Source: Streptomyces sparsogenes (lineage in GTDB: Bacteria; Actinomycetota; Actinomycetes; Streptomycetales; Streptomycetaceae). From it: a DNA stretch of 64,000 bases. A program made the translations under genes and the position numbers. The stretch spans positions 62,001-126,000 of the forward strand of contig NZ_MAXF01000085.1 in assembly GCF_001704635.1 (NCBI RefSeq). The letters are read 5' to 3'. The notes below the pieces were generated by a model. That model saw only the letters and a program-made list of their open reading frames with translations. It was not told where the DNA came from and did not search any database. Below are positions 51,196 to 59,101 of this stretch, piece by piece. How positions within the stretch are numbered: the first letter of the stretch is position 1; each line of letters starts with the position of its first letter.

Positions 51196-51406
51196 CGGGA
51201 AGGTGCTTCTTCCTGATCGGTCAGGCCCTCGTTCGGGATGCCAGTCCCGGCCGGGGGCCGTCGTCTGTTTGGGGTTGTTGCGGCGAACGTAACCGCCCGC
51301 CTCCCGCACCCGCAAGCCGGTCACTCGTACGGGTGATGTGGGAGGGGAGGGTGGGTGGGAGGTTCTTTTCCTCAGGTTCTTTAGGGGAGTTGGTGGCCCA
51401 CCGAAC

Positions 51407-51420
51407 CCCCGTGTACGGGG
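51407..51420 (-). terminator. short hairpin after the Ser/Thr kinase, in the gap 51196-51437
   Basis: CCCCGT-GT-ACGGGG lies 18 bases past the stop of the kinase (minus strand). It is short and only a weak terminator candidate. The rest of this 242-base gap shows G-rich sequence but no gene or clear promoter. Confidence 0.35.
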
Positions 51421-51437
51421 AACCGGCGGGGATGGCG

Positions 51438-52880
51438 TCAGGGCGCGGGCGGGCGTCTGGAGGTCGGAAACCGGAAGAGGCTGTAGATCAGCACCGCGCA
51501 CCCGAAGGCGAAGATCCACGCACCCGGACCGAGGGAGGCGAGGTCCCCTACAGAGTGGTACGTGGCGATGACGATGACCGCGAACAGGGCGGTGCTGAGT
51601 GCGGTGGTGAGCATGTGCAGCCACCGGATCCAGCGCGGGACGGGAGCGACGGGGGCACGGCGCAGCGCGGTCAGTGCTGCGGCACAGGTGCCTGCGCTCA
51701 ACACAGCGACCACGGCGAACGGCCAGTAGCCCCGCTCCAGGTAGGTGACGATATTCAGCCCTTCGTAGAAGGGCAGGAACATGGCGACTGCCAGCGCCAC
51801 CAAGGCGGTCCACAAGGGGAGGACGGCGCGGTGGTGCGCCGGGGGTGGGGCGAACGCGTTGGCGGGCATGACAATGGGAGCCGCCACAGGCTGGGCCGGG
51901 ACGGGGACGGGGACGGGGGCTGGGGCGGGGACGGGTGGCGCGGCCACGGGCTGCGGCGGAACGGGCGGGGTGGGCGGGGTGGGCGCCGTGCCGGTGGCGG
52001 GCAGCGCATGGGCGACCGGGTCGGGCAGCCAGGTTGCGGTCCGGGGGACGATCTCGGTGGGTGTGTATCCGTCGGCGGGCGGCACCAGGGCCAGCTCCTC
52101 GACGAGTTCGGCCACCGCCGGGCGTCGGGTGGGGTCCTTCGCCAGGCAGCGGGAGACGATCTCCAGGCCCGGCGACGGCAGTTCGGCGAGGTCCGGTTCC
52201 TCGTACACGATGCGGAAGTTGAGCGCGTGCGCCGAGCCGGTGCCGAAGGGGCCCACGCCGGTGGCCGCGTACGCCAGGACCGCGCCCAGGGCGAACACGT
52301 CGGTGGCCGGGGTGACGGGCTTGCCGGTGAGCTGTTCGGGAGCCATGAAGCCGGGGGTGCCCACGACCATTCCAGTACTGGTGAGCGCGGTGGCCTCGGC
52401 CGCCATGGAGATCCCGAAGTCGACGACTCTGGGCCCGTCAGGCGCGATCAGTACGTTGGAGGGCTTGAGGTCCCGGTGGACCAGACCGGCCGCGTGGATG
52501 GCCTCCAGCGCCTCGGCCAGCCCCGCGCCCAGCGCCCGCACCGATTCCGCCGGCCAGGGGCCGTGCGCCGCCACGGCCTTGTCCAGGGGCAGGCCGGGCA
52601 CGTAGGCGGTGGCCAGCCACGGGGGCGAACCGTCGGGATCGGCGTCGACCACGGCGGCCGTGAAGAAGCCGTTGACCTTCCGCGCCGCCGCCACCTCCCG
52701 GGCGAACCGGCGGCGGAAGCCGGGATCCTCGGCCAGATCCGGCCGCACCACCTTCACCGCCACCAGCCGCCCGCCGGGCGAATGCCCCAGGTAGACCCTG
52801 CCCATTCCGCCCGCGCCCAGCAGCCCGGTGATCCGGTACCGCCCTACCTGCCGTGGATCAGTCGGCTGAAGTTCACTCAC
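51438..52880 (-). CDS. Hanks-type serine/threonine protein kinase with four C-terminal membrane helices
   Basis: 480 residues. Kinase domain 10-270: Gly loop LGAGGMGRVY, Lys43 (VAVK), HRDLKPSN with Asp137, DFG Asp154, GTPGFMAPEQ. A Pro/Ala/Val-rich linker (about 285-345) leads to four hydrophobic helices (about 350-370, 386-406, 425-445, 455-475). There is no PASTA sensor, unlike PknB. Start GTG 52880 with GGGGGG upstream. The signal sensed may be membrane state through the multi-pass tail; no substrate can be named. Confidence 0.9.
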   Translation of the reverse strand: MSELQPTDPRQVGRYRITGLLGAGGMGRVYLGHSPGGRLVAVKVVRPDLAEDPGFRRRFAREVAAARKVNGFFTAAVVDADPDGSPPWLATAYVPGLPLDKAVAAHGPWPAESVRALGAGLAEALEAIHAAGLVHRDLKPSNVLIAPDGPRVVDFGISMAAEATALTSTGMVVGTPGFMAPEQLTGKPVTPATDVFALGAVLAYAATGVGPFGTGSAHALNFRIVYEEPDLAELPSPGLEIVSRCLAKDPTRRPAVAELVEELALVPPADGYTPTEIVPRTATWLPDPVAHALPATGTAPTPPTPPVPPQPVAAPPVPAPAPVPVPVPAQPVAAPIVMPANAFAPPPAHHRAVLPLWTALVALAVAMFLPFYEGLNIVTYLERGYWPFAVVAVLSAGTCAAALTALRRAPVAPVPRWIRWLHMLTTALSTALFAVIVIATYHSVGDLASLGPGAWIFAFGCAVLIYSLFRFPTSRRPPAP

Positions 52881-52913
52881 CAGAGCCCCCCTTGCATATC
52901 CGAGTCGAAGTGA

Positions 52914-52947
52914 CCCGCCGGACCCCCGCGTGCGGGGGTCCGGCGGG
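52914..52947 (-). terminator. 16-bp stem terminator of the WhiJ-like gene pair
   Basis: Perfect 16-base inverted repeat (CCCGCCGGACCCCCGC / GCGGGGGTCCGGCGGG) with a 2-base spacer, 7 bases after the DUF397 gene stop. Separates that operon from the kinase gene. Confidence 0.8.
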
Positions 52948-52954
52948 GCGGGAA

Positions 52955-53170
52955 TCAGAGGCGGGGGCCGGTCTTCAGGCTGGCTATGAAGGCCGTCCAG
53001 GAACCCGCCGGGAAGGTGAGGGCGGGGCCGTCGGGGTTCTTGCTGTCACGGATCGGTACGACGCCGGGTATCCCGTCGGCCACCTCCACGCAGTCGCCCC
53101 CGGCCTGATTGCTGTAGCTGCTTTTGCGCCAGGCGGCGCTGTTCAGATCGGGATGGGACACTCGCTCCAC
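52955..53170 (-). CDS. DUF397 domain protein
   Basis: 71 residues, a single DUF397 domain (AAWRKSSYSNQAGGDCVEVAD ... ALTFPAGSWTAFIASLK). Such proteins pair with DUF5753-type HTH regulators in WhiJ-like systems that affect development and antibiotic production. GTG start at 53170. It lies inside the 3' part of the HTH gene, overlapping it by 125 bases in another frame. Confidence 0.87.
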   Translation of the reverse strand: MERVSHPDLNSAAWRKSSYSNQAGGDCVEVADGIPGVVPIRDSKNPDGPALTFPAGSWTAFIASLKTGPRL

Positions 53171-53990
53171 GGTGGTTGCCCTCCATCACGGATCGGATCA
53201 TGTCGAGTGACATGAATGGGGGCAGGGACACTGCCCGCAGCCGATCGTAGGTCACCGCGAGCCGCTCGACATCGCTTGGCTCTTCGAAGAGTTGACCAAA
53301 GTCCGCGCCCTCCTTGTAGGCCACTTCTGTGCCATCCGGCAGTGTCAGCACAGTCAGGGAGCCGCCCATCTGCTCGTGCTCGCCGTGGTCGAACGGCAGC
53401 ACCTGCACAGTGATGTGGCGCTGCCGGGCTGCCTTCAGTAGTTGCGCCAACTGGGTGCGCATAATGGCCTCACCACCGACCGGCCGCCTCAACACCGCCT
53501 CGTCCAGGACGACCCACAACTCCGGGCGGTCGGGGGAGCCGAGCCGCTTCTGGCGACTGAGTCGGGCGGTGACACGCTCCTCCAACTGCTCCTCGCTACT
53601 GAGCAGAATGTCGAGGCTCAGCACGGCTCGCGCGTAGTCCTCGGTCTGCAACAAGCCGGGCACCACATGCGCCGCGTACTGCCGGATGGACACCGCCCGT
53701 TCCGCGTACGCCATGAACGCCCGCGACCAGTCCGGGAACGCCTCCCGGTACACATACGGCCACATGTCCACCAGCAGGTTGTCCGCCCCGAGGACGGCGT
53801 CGAGCGCCTGCGCCAGCTCGAACGTCGGCCTCGCTCCCGACGCCCGCTCGATCTGCGTGATCCGGGTGCTGACCACATGCGTCTTCGCGCCCAGCTCGGC
53901 CTGGGTCAGCCCGGCGGCCATCCGGAGTCTGCGCACCCGCGACCCGAAGAGCGCCGCCATGGACGACTGGGGATCAATACCTTTGGCCAA
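53046..53990 (-). CDS. XRE-type HTH regulator with DUF5753 domain (WhiJ-like)
   Basis: 314 residues. N-terminal HTH (about 15-70; LRMAAGLTQAELGAKTHVVSTRITQIERA) and the DUF5753 effector region (about 95-265; VVPGLLQTEDYARAVL, ITVQVLPFDHGEHEQMGGSLTVL). After MIRSVMEG the frame continues about 46 residues that are Arg/Gln/Gly-rich and overlap the DUF397 gene. Relatives usually end near this point, so the tail may result from a late frameshift. TTG start at 53990 with GGAAG upstream. Confidence 0.83.
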   Translation of the reverse strand: MAKGIDPQSSMAALFGSRVRRLRMAAGLTQAELGAKTHVVSTRITQIERASGARPTFELAQALDAVLGADNLLVDMWPYVYREAFPDWSRAFMAYAERAVSIRQYAAHVVPGLLQTEDYARAVLSLDILLSSEEQLEERVTARLSRQKRLGSPDRPELWVVLDEAVLRRPVGGEAIMRTQLAQLLKAARQRHITVQVLPFDHGEHEQMGGSLTVLTLPDGTEVAYKEGADFGQLFEEPSDVERLAVTYDRLRAVSLPPFMSLDMIRSVMEGNHRGASVPSRSEQRRLAQKQLQQSGRGRLRGGGRRDTRRRTDP

Positions 53991-54127
53991 AACATCACTT
54001 CCGTTCCTTACGGGGTGAGAGGTAATGCGTTACGGCCTTTTGAGCGTAGACCCGCCGGGCGACCCTTGAGTGCGGAAAGTCACGATGCGCACACGCTGCG
54101 AATCGTACGAAAGCTCGACGGGCAGAA

Positions 54128-54574
54128 ATGGACACAACCGTGCTGAAGGCGAACACCCTGCCGGACGAAGGCGTGCAGCTCCCCTCGACCCCGCGCGGGG
54201 CGCGACTCGCCCGGAAGCTCGCCGTGCGGCGCATGGGGGAGTGGGGGTATCCGCCCGCCTCGGACACGACGTCCACCGTGGCCCTGCTGGTGGCGGAGCT
54301 GGCCTCCAACGCCGTGCGGCACGGCCGCGTGCCCGGGCGGGACTTCCGGCTGCGGCTGGCGTTCGTGGCGACGGCGCGTACGGTCCGTATCGAGGTGTCG
54401 GACGCCCGCGAGGACCGGCTTCCGGTCAGGCCGCAGGCTCCGTCGGACGACGACGAGACGGGGCGTGGCCTGCTGCTCGTCGAACTGCTGGCCACGCGCT
54501 GGGGGGTGACTCCCCGCGTCCCCGTCGGCAAGACGGTGTGGGCGGAGGTGGCGGCCGGTCTCCCGGGCCGATGA
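54128..54574 (+). CDS. ATP-binding protein, anti-sigma/HATPase type
   Basis: 148 residues. GHKL ATPase of the RsbW/SpoIIAB type: N box VALLVAELASNAVRHG, G1-like DAREDRLP and G2-like GRGLLLVELLATRWG. Completes the three-gene WhiJ-like set (HTH-DUF5753, DUF397, ATPase), here divergent from the other two. Such ATPases bind sigma factors or the regulators of this set. Confidence 0.87.
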   Translation: MDTTVLKANTLPDEGVQLPSTPRGARLARKLAVRRMGEWGYPPASDTTSTVALLVAELASNAVRHGRVPGRDFRLRLAFVATARTVRIEVSDAREDRLPVRPQAPSDDDETGRGLLLVELLATRWGVTPRVPVGKTVWAEVAAGLPGR

Positions 54575-54595
54575 GCGTGTGGCTTCCCTCCCGAC

Positions 54596-54627
54596 TTGAC
54601 CCTGACGCCGGGGTCAGGGCTTAGCGT
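54596..54627 (+). promoter_or_regulatory. MerR-type promoter (20-bp spacer) for the SDR-MerR operon
   Basis: TTGACC (54596-54601) and TAGCGT (54622-54627) are 20 bases apart. CCCTGAC-GCCGGG-GTCAGGG in the spacer is a perfect 7-bp inverted repeat. TAGCGT ends 7 bases before the ATG at 54635. This is the binding site expected for the MerR protein encoded second in the operon. Confidence 0.75.
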
Positions 54628-54634
54628 CCGGCGC

Positions 54635-55393
54635 ATGGAAGAGACGAACACCCATCGCGGACGGACAGTGCTCATCACCGGAGGAGGCACCGGGATCGGT
54701 CGTGCGACGGCCCAGCGGTTCGCCGACGCGGGCGCCGAGGTTCTCATCGTCGGCCGGACCGCCGAACGATTGGCGGAGACGGCCGAAGGGCGCCCGCGCA
54801 TCCGGACGTTCGTGGCCGACGTCGCCGAGCCGGACGCCCCCGACGATGTCGTCGCCGCAGCGGTGGAGGCGTTCGGGCGTATCGACGTCCTGGTCAACAA
54901 TGCCGCGATCACCCGTCCGGCTCCGCTCGGGGCGATCGACCGGAAGGTCGCCGAGGAACAGCTCGCCACGAACCTTCTGGCCCCGGTGTTCCTCACCCAG
55001 CACGCTCTGCCTCACCTGGAAACGGGTGCTGCCATCGTCAACGTCACGTCCAACCCGCCCCACTACGGCTGGCGGGACAACTCGGTCTACGGATCGACGA
55101 AGGTGGCTCTCGACTTCCTGACCCACACATGGGCCGTCGAGCTGGCCCAGCGCGGCATTCGCGTGCTGTCCGTGGCCCCCGGGATCACGGCGACCCCGGT
55201 GCTGAGCCATGCCGGTGTCCCGGAGGAGCGGATCGTCGCGATGGGCAAGGAGCTTCGGGCCCGCATCCCGCTGGGGCGTATCGCTCAGCCCGGGGAAATC
55301 GCCTGGTGGATCGTGAACGCGACGCGCCCCGAAGCCGGTTATCTCACCGGTACGATCATTCGGGTCGACGGCGGGCTGAGCGCGGCTGGATGA
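54635..55393 (+). CDS. short-chain dehydrogenase/reductase
   Basis: 252 residues. Classical SDR: TGGGTGIG cofactor loop, VNNAAI, catalytic Tyr/Lys in VYGSTKVALDFL, and the C-terminal YLTGTIIRVDGG. Arg following the second strand (GRT) suggests NADP(H). First gene of an operon with its MerR activator; substrate unknown, possibly an electrophile that also activates MerR. Confidence 0.88.
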   Translation: MEETNTHRGRTVLITGGGTGIGRATAQRFADAGAEVLIVGRTAERLAETAEGRPRIRTFVADVAEPDAPDDVVAAAVEAFGRIDVLVNNAAITRPAPLGAIDRKVAEEQLATNLLAPVFLTQHALPHLETGAAIVNVTSNPPHYGWRDNSVYGSTKVALDFLTHTWAVELAQRGIRVLSVAPGITATPVLSHAGVPEERIVAMGKELRARIPLGRIAQPGEIAWWIVNATRPEAGYLTGTIIRVDGGLSAAG

Positions 55394-55403
55394 AGGCGAA
55401 GCG

Positions 55404-55784
55404 ATGCTGATCGGAGAACTGGCGAACGCGACGGGCACCACCATCCGGGCGCTGCGGTATTACGAACAGCAGGGCCTCCTCCACCCCCAGCGAGCGCCGA
55501 ACGGCTACCGGGAGTACGACGAGACGGCGGTCGGCCGGGTGGCCAACATCAAGCTGCTGCTCTCGCTCGGCCTCACCTCCCAGGACGTCCGCGCCTTCCT
55601 CCCCTGTCTCGATCAGGCCATCGCCGATGGTCCCCTCTGCCCCGCGAGCGCGCGGCTCATCGCCCGCAGGCTCATGGACGTGGAGGAGAAGATCGCCGCG
55701 CTGGGAGTCGTCCGCGCCCACCTCACCGAAGCGCTGACTCGACCCGCCGCCCGCGCCTCCCGGACACGGCCGTCGGCCGAGTAG
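55404..55784 (+). CDS. MerR-family regulator of the SDR operon
   Basis: 126 residues. MerR HTH at the very N-terminus (MLIGELANATGTTIRALRYYEQQGLL) and a dimerisation helix; Cys residues in FLPCLDQAI and GPLCPAS could sense redox or metals. Starts 11 bases after the SDR stop. Autoregulates from the 20-base-spacer promoter at 54596. Confidence 0.87.
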   Translation: MLIGELANATGTTIRALRYYEQQGLLHPQRAPNGYREYDETAVGRVANIKLLLSLGLTSQDVRAFLPCLDQAIADGPLCPASARLIARRLMDVEEKIAALGVVRAHLTEALTRPAARASRTRPSAE

Positions 55785-55812
55785 GCGGGTGACACGGCCG
55801 GAACGGAAAACC

Positions 55813-58800
55813 TCAGTAGCCCACCTCGCCGACCCGCCCCTCAACGGCCTCGCACTCCTCCAGCCCCGCCAGCGCCTGCGCGCGCTCATCGGGGTGCGCG
55901 CTGGCCCGGGGCACGGCGAGCGCCAGCCGGAACTGCTCCTGTGCCTCCCGGACGCGGCCCTCCGCCGCGTAGGCGCGCCCCAGGCGGCAGCGGATGTCCA
56001 TCTCGATGCGGTCGTAGTGGGGCTCGGTGAGGGGGGACAGCAGCCGGTGCTGGGAGAGGGCCTGGTGGTGGAGGGTGATGGCGGCGCTCAGGTTTCCCGC
56101 GCCCTGTTCCGCCGAGCCCAGGCGGGCCAGGGTGAGGGCGGCGAGGAAGGTGTCCCCGGCCTGCTGGACGAGGTCGGCCGCCCGGCGGAGCAGGGTCGTG
56201 GCCTGGCCGTAGTCGCCGAGGCCGACGTGGACGTCGGCGGCGAGGGTGAGGACCCTGCTGAGCATGCGGGGCCTGCCGTTCGTCTCGGCGTGCGCGTGGG
56301 CGCTGTCGAAGCAGGCCAGCGCCTCCCTGTTCTGTCCCTGGAGATGGTGGAGGGCACCGAGCAAGGAGAGCCCCATGGCGGCGAGCCAATGGTCGTCGTA
56401 CCGCCGGGACAGCTCCACGGCCTCGGTGATATGGGGAATCGCCTGGTTCACCTGGCCCAGGTTCAGCTCGGCGGTGCCCAGCCCGCTCAGCGCGCGGGCC
56501 TCCTCGCGCCGGTCGTCGCGGCGGCGGCTGAGGTCGAGGGCCTCGGTGAACCAGGCGCGCGCCTGCGGGTAGCGGCCCTGGTAGATGTCGACCATGCCCA
56601 TGCAGCTCCGCAGCGCGAGGGGCATCCGCTGGTCGGTGGCCTCGTCGGCGTGCGCGAGCGCGGCCTTGAGGGCCGTTCGGCATTCGTGGTAGCGGCCCCG
56701 GCCCAGGAGGTGGTCGGTGAGCGCCTCGGCGATCCAGCAGGCGTAGTCGGCCTCGCCGAGCGCCGCCGCGTGCCCGACGACATCGGCCAGCTCCGCACCG
56801 GCGGCGGCCAGCCACGCCTCGGCGTCCCTCCAGCCGGTGAACGGCGCGAGGGCGGGCTGTTCCGGTTGTTCTACTTCGGCGGACTGCTCCGGTCCGCTGG
56901 GGAAGCCGGCGGGGCCCCAGTCGCTGGTGATCCGGCCCGCGTCGAGATACAGGCGCAGGGCGGCGGTGCGCGCCTCGGCGGCCTCGGCGGGGGCGGCTTC
57001 CGCGATGCGCCGCGCGTGCACCCGTACCAGGTCGTGCAGCCGGTAGCGGCCCGGGCGAGGCTGCTGCACGAGGCTCGTGTCGACCAGGCCCTCCAGGATC
57101 CGCTCCGCGTCGCGGGACGGCCGGCCCAGCATGGCCGCCGAGGTCAGCGGGTCGAACTCGACCGTCGGGGCCAGACCCAGGGTGCGGAAGCCGCGCTGCT
57201 GCTCGGGGGTGAGCTGGTCGTACGACAGCCGGAAGGCCGCCTCCACGCTGCGGTCGCCGGCCGTCAGCTCGCCGAGGCGGCGCTCGTCGCCCGCCATCCG
57301 GTCCACCAGATACGCCAGCGTCCAGGAGGGGCGGGTCTGAAGCCGCGTCCCGGCGATGCGCAGGGCCAGCGGTAGCCCGTCGCACAACCGGACCAGCTCA
57401 CGCGTCGCCTCCGGCTCCCGGTCCGCGCGCTCCTCCCCGACGATGCGCCGCAGTAGGGACACCGCGTGGCTCGGCCCCAGGGGCTCCAGGCTGATCCGCC
57501 GATCCGCGTCGAGCCCGGCCAGCCGCCGCCGGCCCGCCGCGATCGCCATGCTGCCGGGCCCCGCGGGCAGCAGCGGCCGTATCTGCTGCGTCCCCAGGGC
57601 GTCGTCCAGGACGAGGAGCAGCCGCAGCGAGCTGGTTGCCGCGCGCCAGGCGGCGGTCAGTTCGTCCAGGTCGCCGGGCACCTCGTTGTCGGCCGCGCCG
57701 AGCGAGCGCAGCAGCCGGCGCAGCACGCGCTGCGGGGCGAGCCTGCGGCGTCCGGTGCTGTGCGCGCGCAGATCCACGTACAGGCAGCCGTCCGGGAAGT
57801 GGGCGCGTAGTTCGTGGGCCGCGCGGACGACGAGGGCGGACTTGCCGACGCCGGCCGGGCCGTCCACGGTCACGATCGACACGGATGCGGGCGGCGGGGG
57901 CGTGGTCAGGGCGGCCAGCTCGGGCTCGCGGCCGGTGAGGTGGCCGGCGTCGCCCGGCAGGTCGTTGACCGGGCGATGGCGGCGCGCGGTGGCGGGGGCT
58001 GCGGGGGCCGGGGCTGCTGGGGTGGGGGCTGGGGTGGCTGGGGCGGGGGCTGTTGGGGCGTGGGTGGCCGGCGTGGCGGCGGCCGGGGTAGTCGGGGCGG
58101 GGCGCGCTGCGGGCTCCCGCCCGAGGAGGTACGCGTCGTCGCGCCGCAGCACCGCTTCGTACACCCGGCGAAGCTCCTCCCCGGGATCGACACCCAGCTC
58201 GTCGCGCAGCCGCTCGCGCATGTCCTGGAAGGCGTTGAGCGCCTCCGCCTGCCGCTCACTGCCGTACAGCGCACGCATGCGCAACGCCAGCAGCGACTCG
58301 TCGTAGGGGTCGGCCGCGGACAGGGCGGCGAGTTCGTCCAGGGCGTCGGCGTACCGGCCGAGCACCACCAGGCAGTCGAGCCGCTCCCGCCGCAGCGAAC
58401 GCCGCCGCTCCACCAGCCGCTGCCGCTCCACCCGCGCGAACGGCCCCGGCAACCCGGCCAGCGGTTCGCCCCCGAACAGATCGAGCGCCCGGGAGAACCG
58501 GTCCGCCGCGGTGGCCGCATCGCCGGCCCGCTTCGCGCGCTGTGCCTCCTCGGCCCGCTCGCCCAGCTCGCCCACATCGAGCCGGACGCCGTCCCTGACG
58601 AAGCGGTACCCGCCCCGGCCACCGCGGATCACCGACTCCGCCTGCCCGGTGCCTTCCGCGTCGAGCGCCTTCCGCAGCGCATAGACGTAGCTGGGGAGCA
58701 CCCGGCGACCGGACTTCGGCGGCTTCGCACCCCACACCCCGTCCAACAACTGCTCATGGCTGACCAGAAGGCCCGGCCGCAGCACCATCGCGACCAGCAC

Positions 58801-58986
58801 GGCCTGCCGCCGAACGGGCCCCAGATCGACCGGCGTTCCGTCGCGCCAGGCCCGTACGGGTCCGAGCACCGCGATCCGAAGCCGATGCTGCCGTTGTCGC
58901 CCCTCCTGGGGCCCCTCCTGTCGCTGCTGCTGCCGTGGCGGCTGCTCCGGAGATCCCCCGTCCAATCGAAGCCTCCGCTTCCCCAC
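55813..58986 (-). CDS. SARP/AfsR-type transcriptional regulator (HTH-BTAD-NB-ARC-TPR)
   Basis: 1057 residues with the full AfsR layout: OmpR-like winged helix (35-132), bacterial transcriptional activation domain (139-285), Ala/Pro/Thr linker (292-338), NB-ARC ATPase with P-loop GPAGVGKS (376-383) and LLLVLDDA, then TPR repeats to the end. Regulators of this kind switch on specialised-metabolite clusters in response to ATP and phosphorylation. GTG at 58986. Divergent from the surface-protein gene; no biosynthetic cluster for it to control is visible in the window. Confidence 0.92.
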   Translation of the reverse strand: MGKRRLRLDGGSPEQPPRQQQRQEGPQEGRQRQHRLRIAVLGPVRAWRDGTPVDLGPVRRQAVLVAMVLRPGLLVSHEQLLDGVWGAKPPKSGRRVLPSYVYALRKALDAEGTGQAESVIRGGRGGYRFVRDGVRLDVGELGERAEEAQRAKRAGDAATAADRFSRALDLFGGEPLAGLPGPFARVERQRLVERRRSLRRERLDCLVVLGRYADALDELAALSAADPYDESLLALRMRALYGSERQAEALNAFQDMRERLRDELGVDPGEELRRVYEAVLRRDDAYLLGREPAARPAPTTPAAATPATHAPTAPAPATPAPTPAAPAPAAPATARRHRPVNDLPGDAGHLTGREPELAALTTPPPPASVSIVTVDGPAGVGKSALVVRAAHELRAHFPDGCLYVDLRAHSTGRRRLAPQRVLRRLLRSLGAADNEVPGDLDELTAAWRAATSSLRLLLVLDDALGTQQIRPLLPAGPGSMAIAAGRRRLAGLDADRRISLEPLGPSHAVSLLRRIVGEERADREPEATRELVRLCDGLPLALRIAGTRLQTRPSWTLAYLVDRMAGDERRLGELTAGDRSVEAAFRLSYDQLTPEQQRGFRTLGLAPTVEFDPLTSAAMLGRPSRDAERILEGLVDTSLVQQPRPGRYRLHDLVRVHARRIAEAAPAEAAEARTAALRLYLDAGRITSDWGPAGFPSGPEQSAEVEQPEQPALAPFTGWRDAEAWLAAAGAELADVVGHAAALGEADYACWIAEALTDHLLGRGRYHECRTALKAALAHADEATDQRMPLALRSCMGMVDIYQGRYPQARAWFTEALDLSRRRDDRREEARALSGLGTAELNLGQVNQAIPHITEAVELSRRYDDHWLAAMGLSLLGALHHLQGQNREALACFDSAHAHAETNGRPRMLSRVLTLAADVHVGLGDYGQATTLLRRAADLVQQAGDTFLAALTLARLGSAEQGAGNLSAAITLHHQALSQHRLLSPLTEPHYDRIEMDIRCRLGRAYAAEGRVREAQEQFRLALAVPRASAHPDERAQALAGLEECEAVEGRVGEVGY

Positions 58987-59101
58987 ATCATCGAAATTTC
59001 ATCCGCATTGCATCGCCTGCGGCGATGGTTGGCAAGACACGGCCGCCTCAGCCGAAATGACGTTCGTACGCGTCTCGTGACGCGGTGGAGAGGGGAAAGG
59101 C

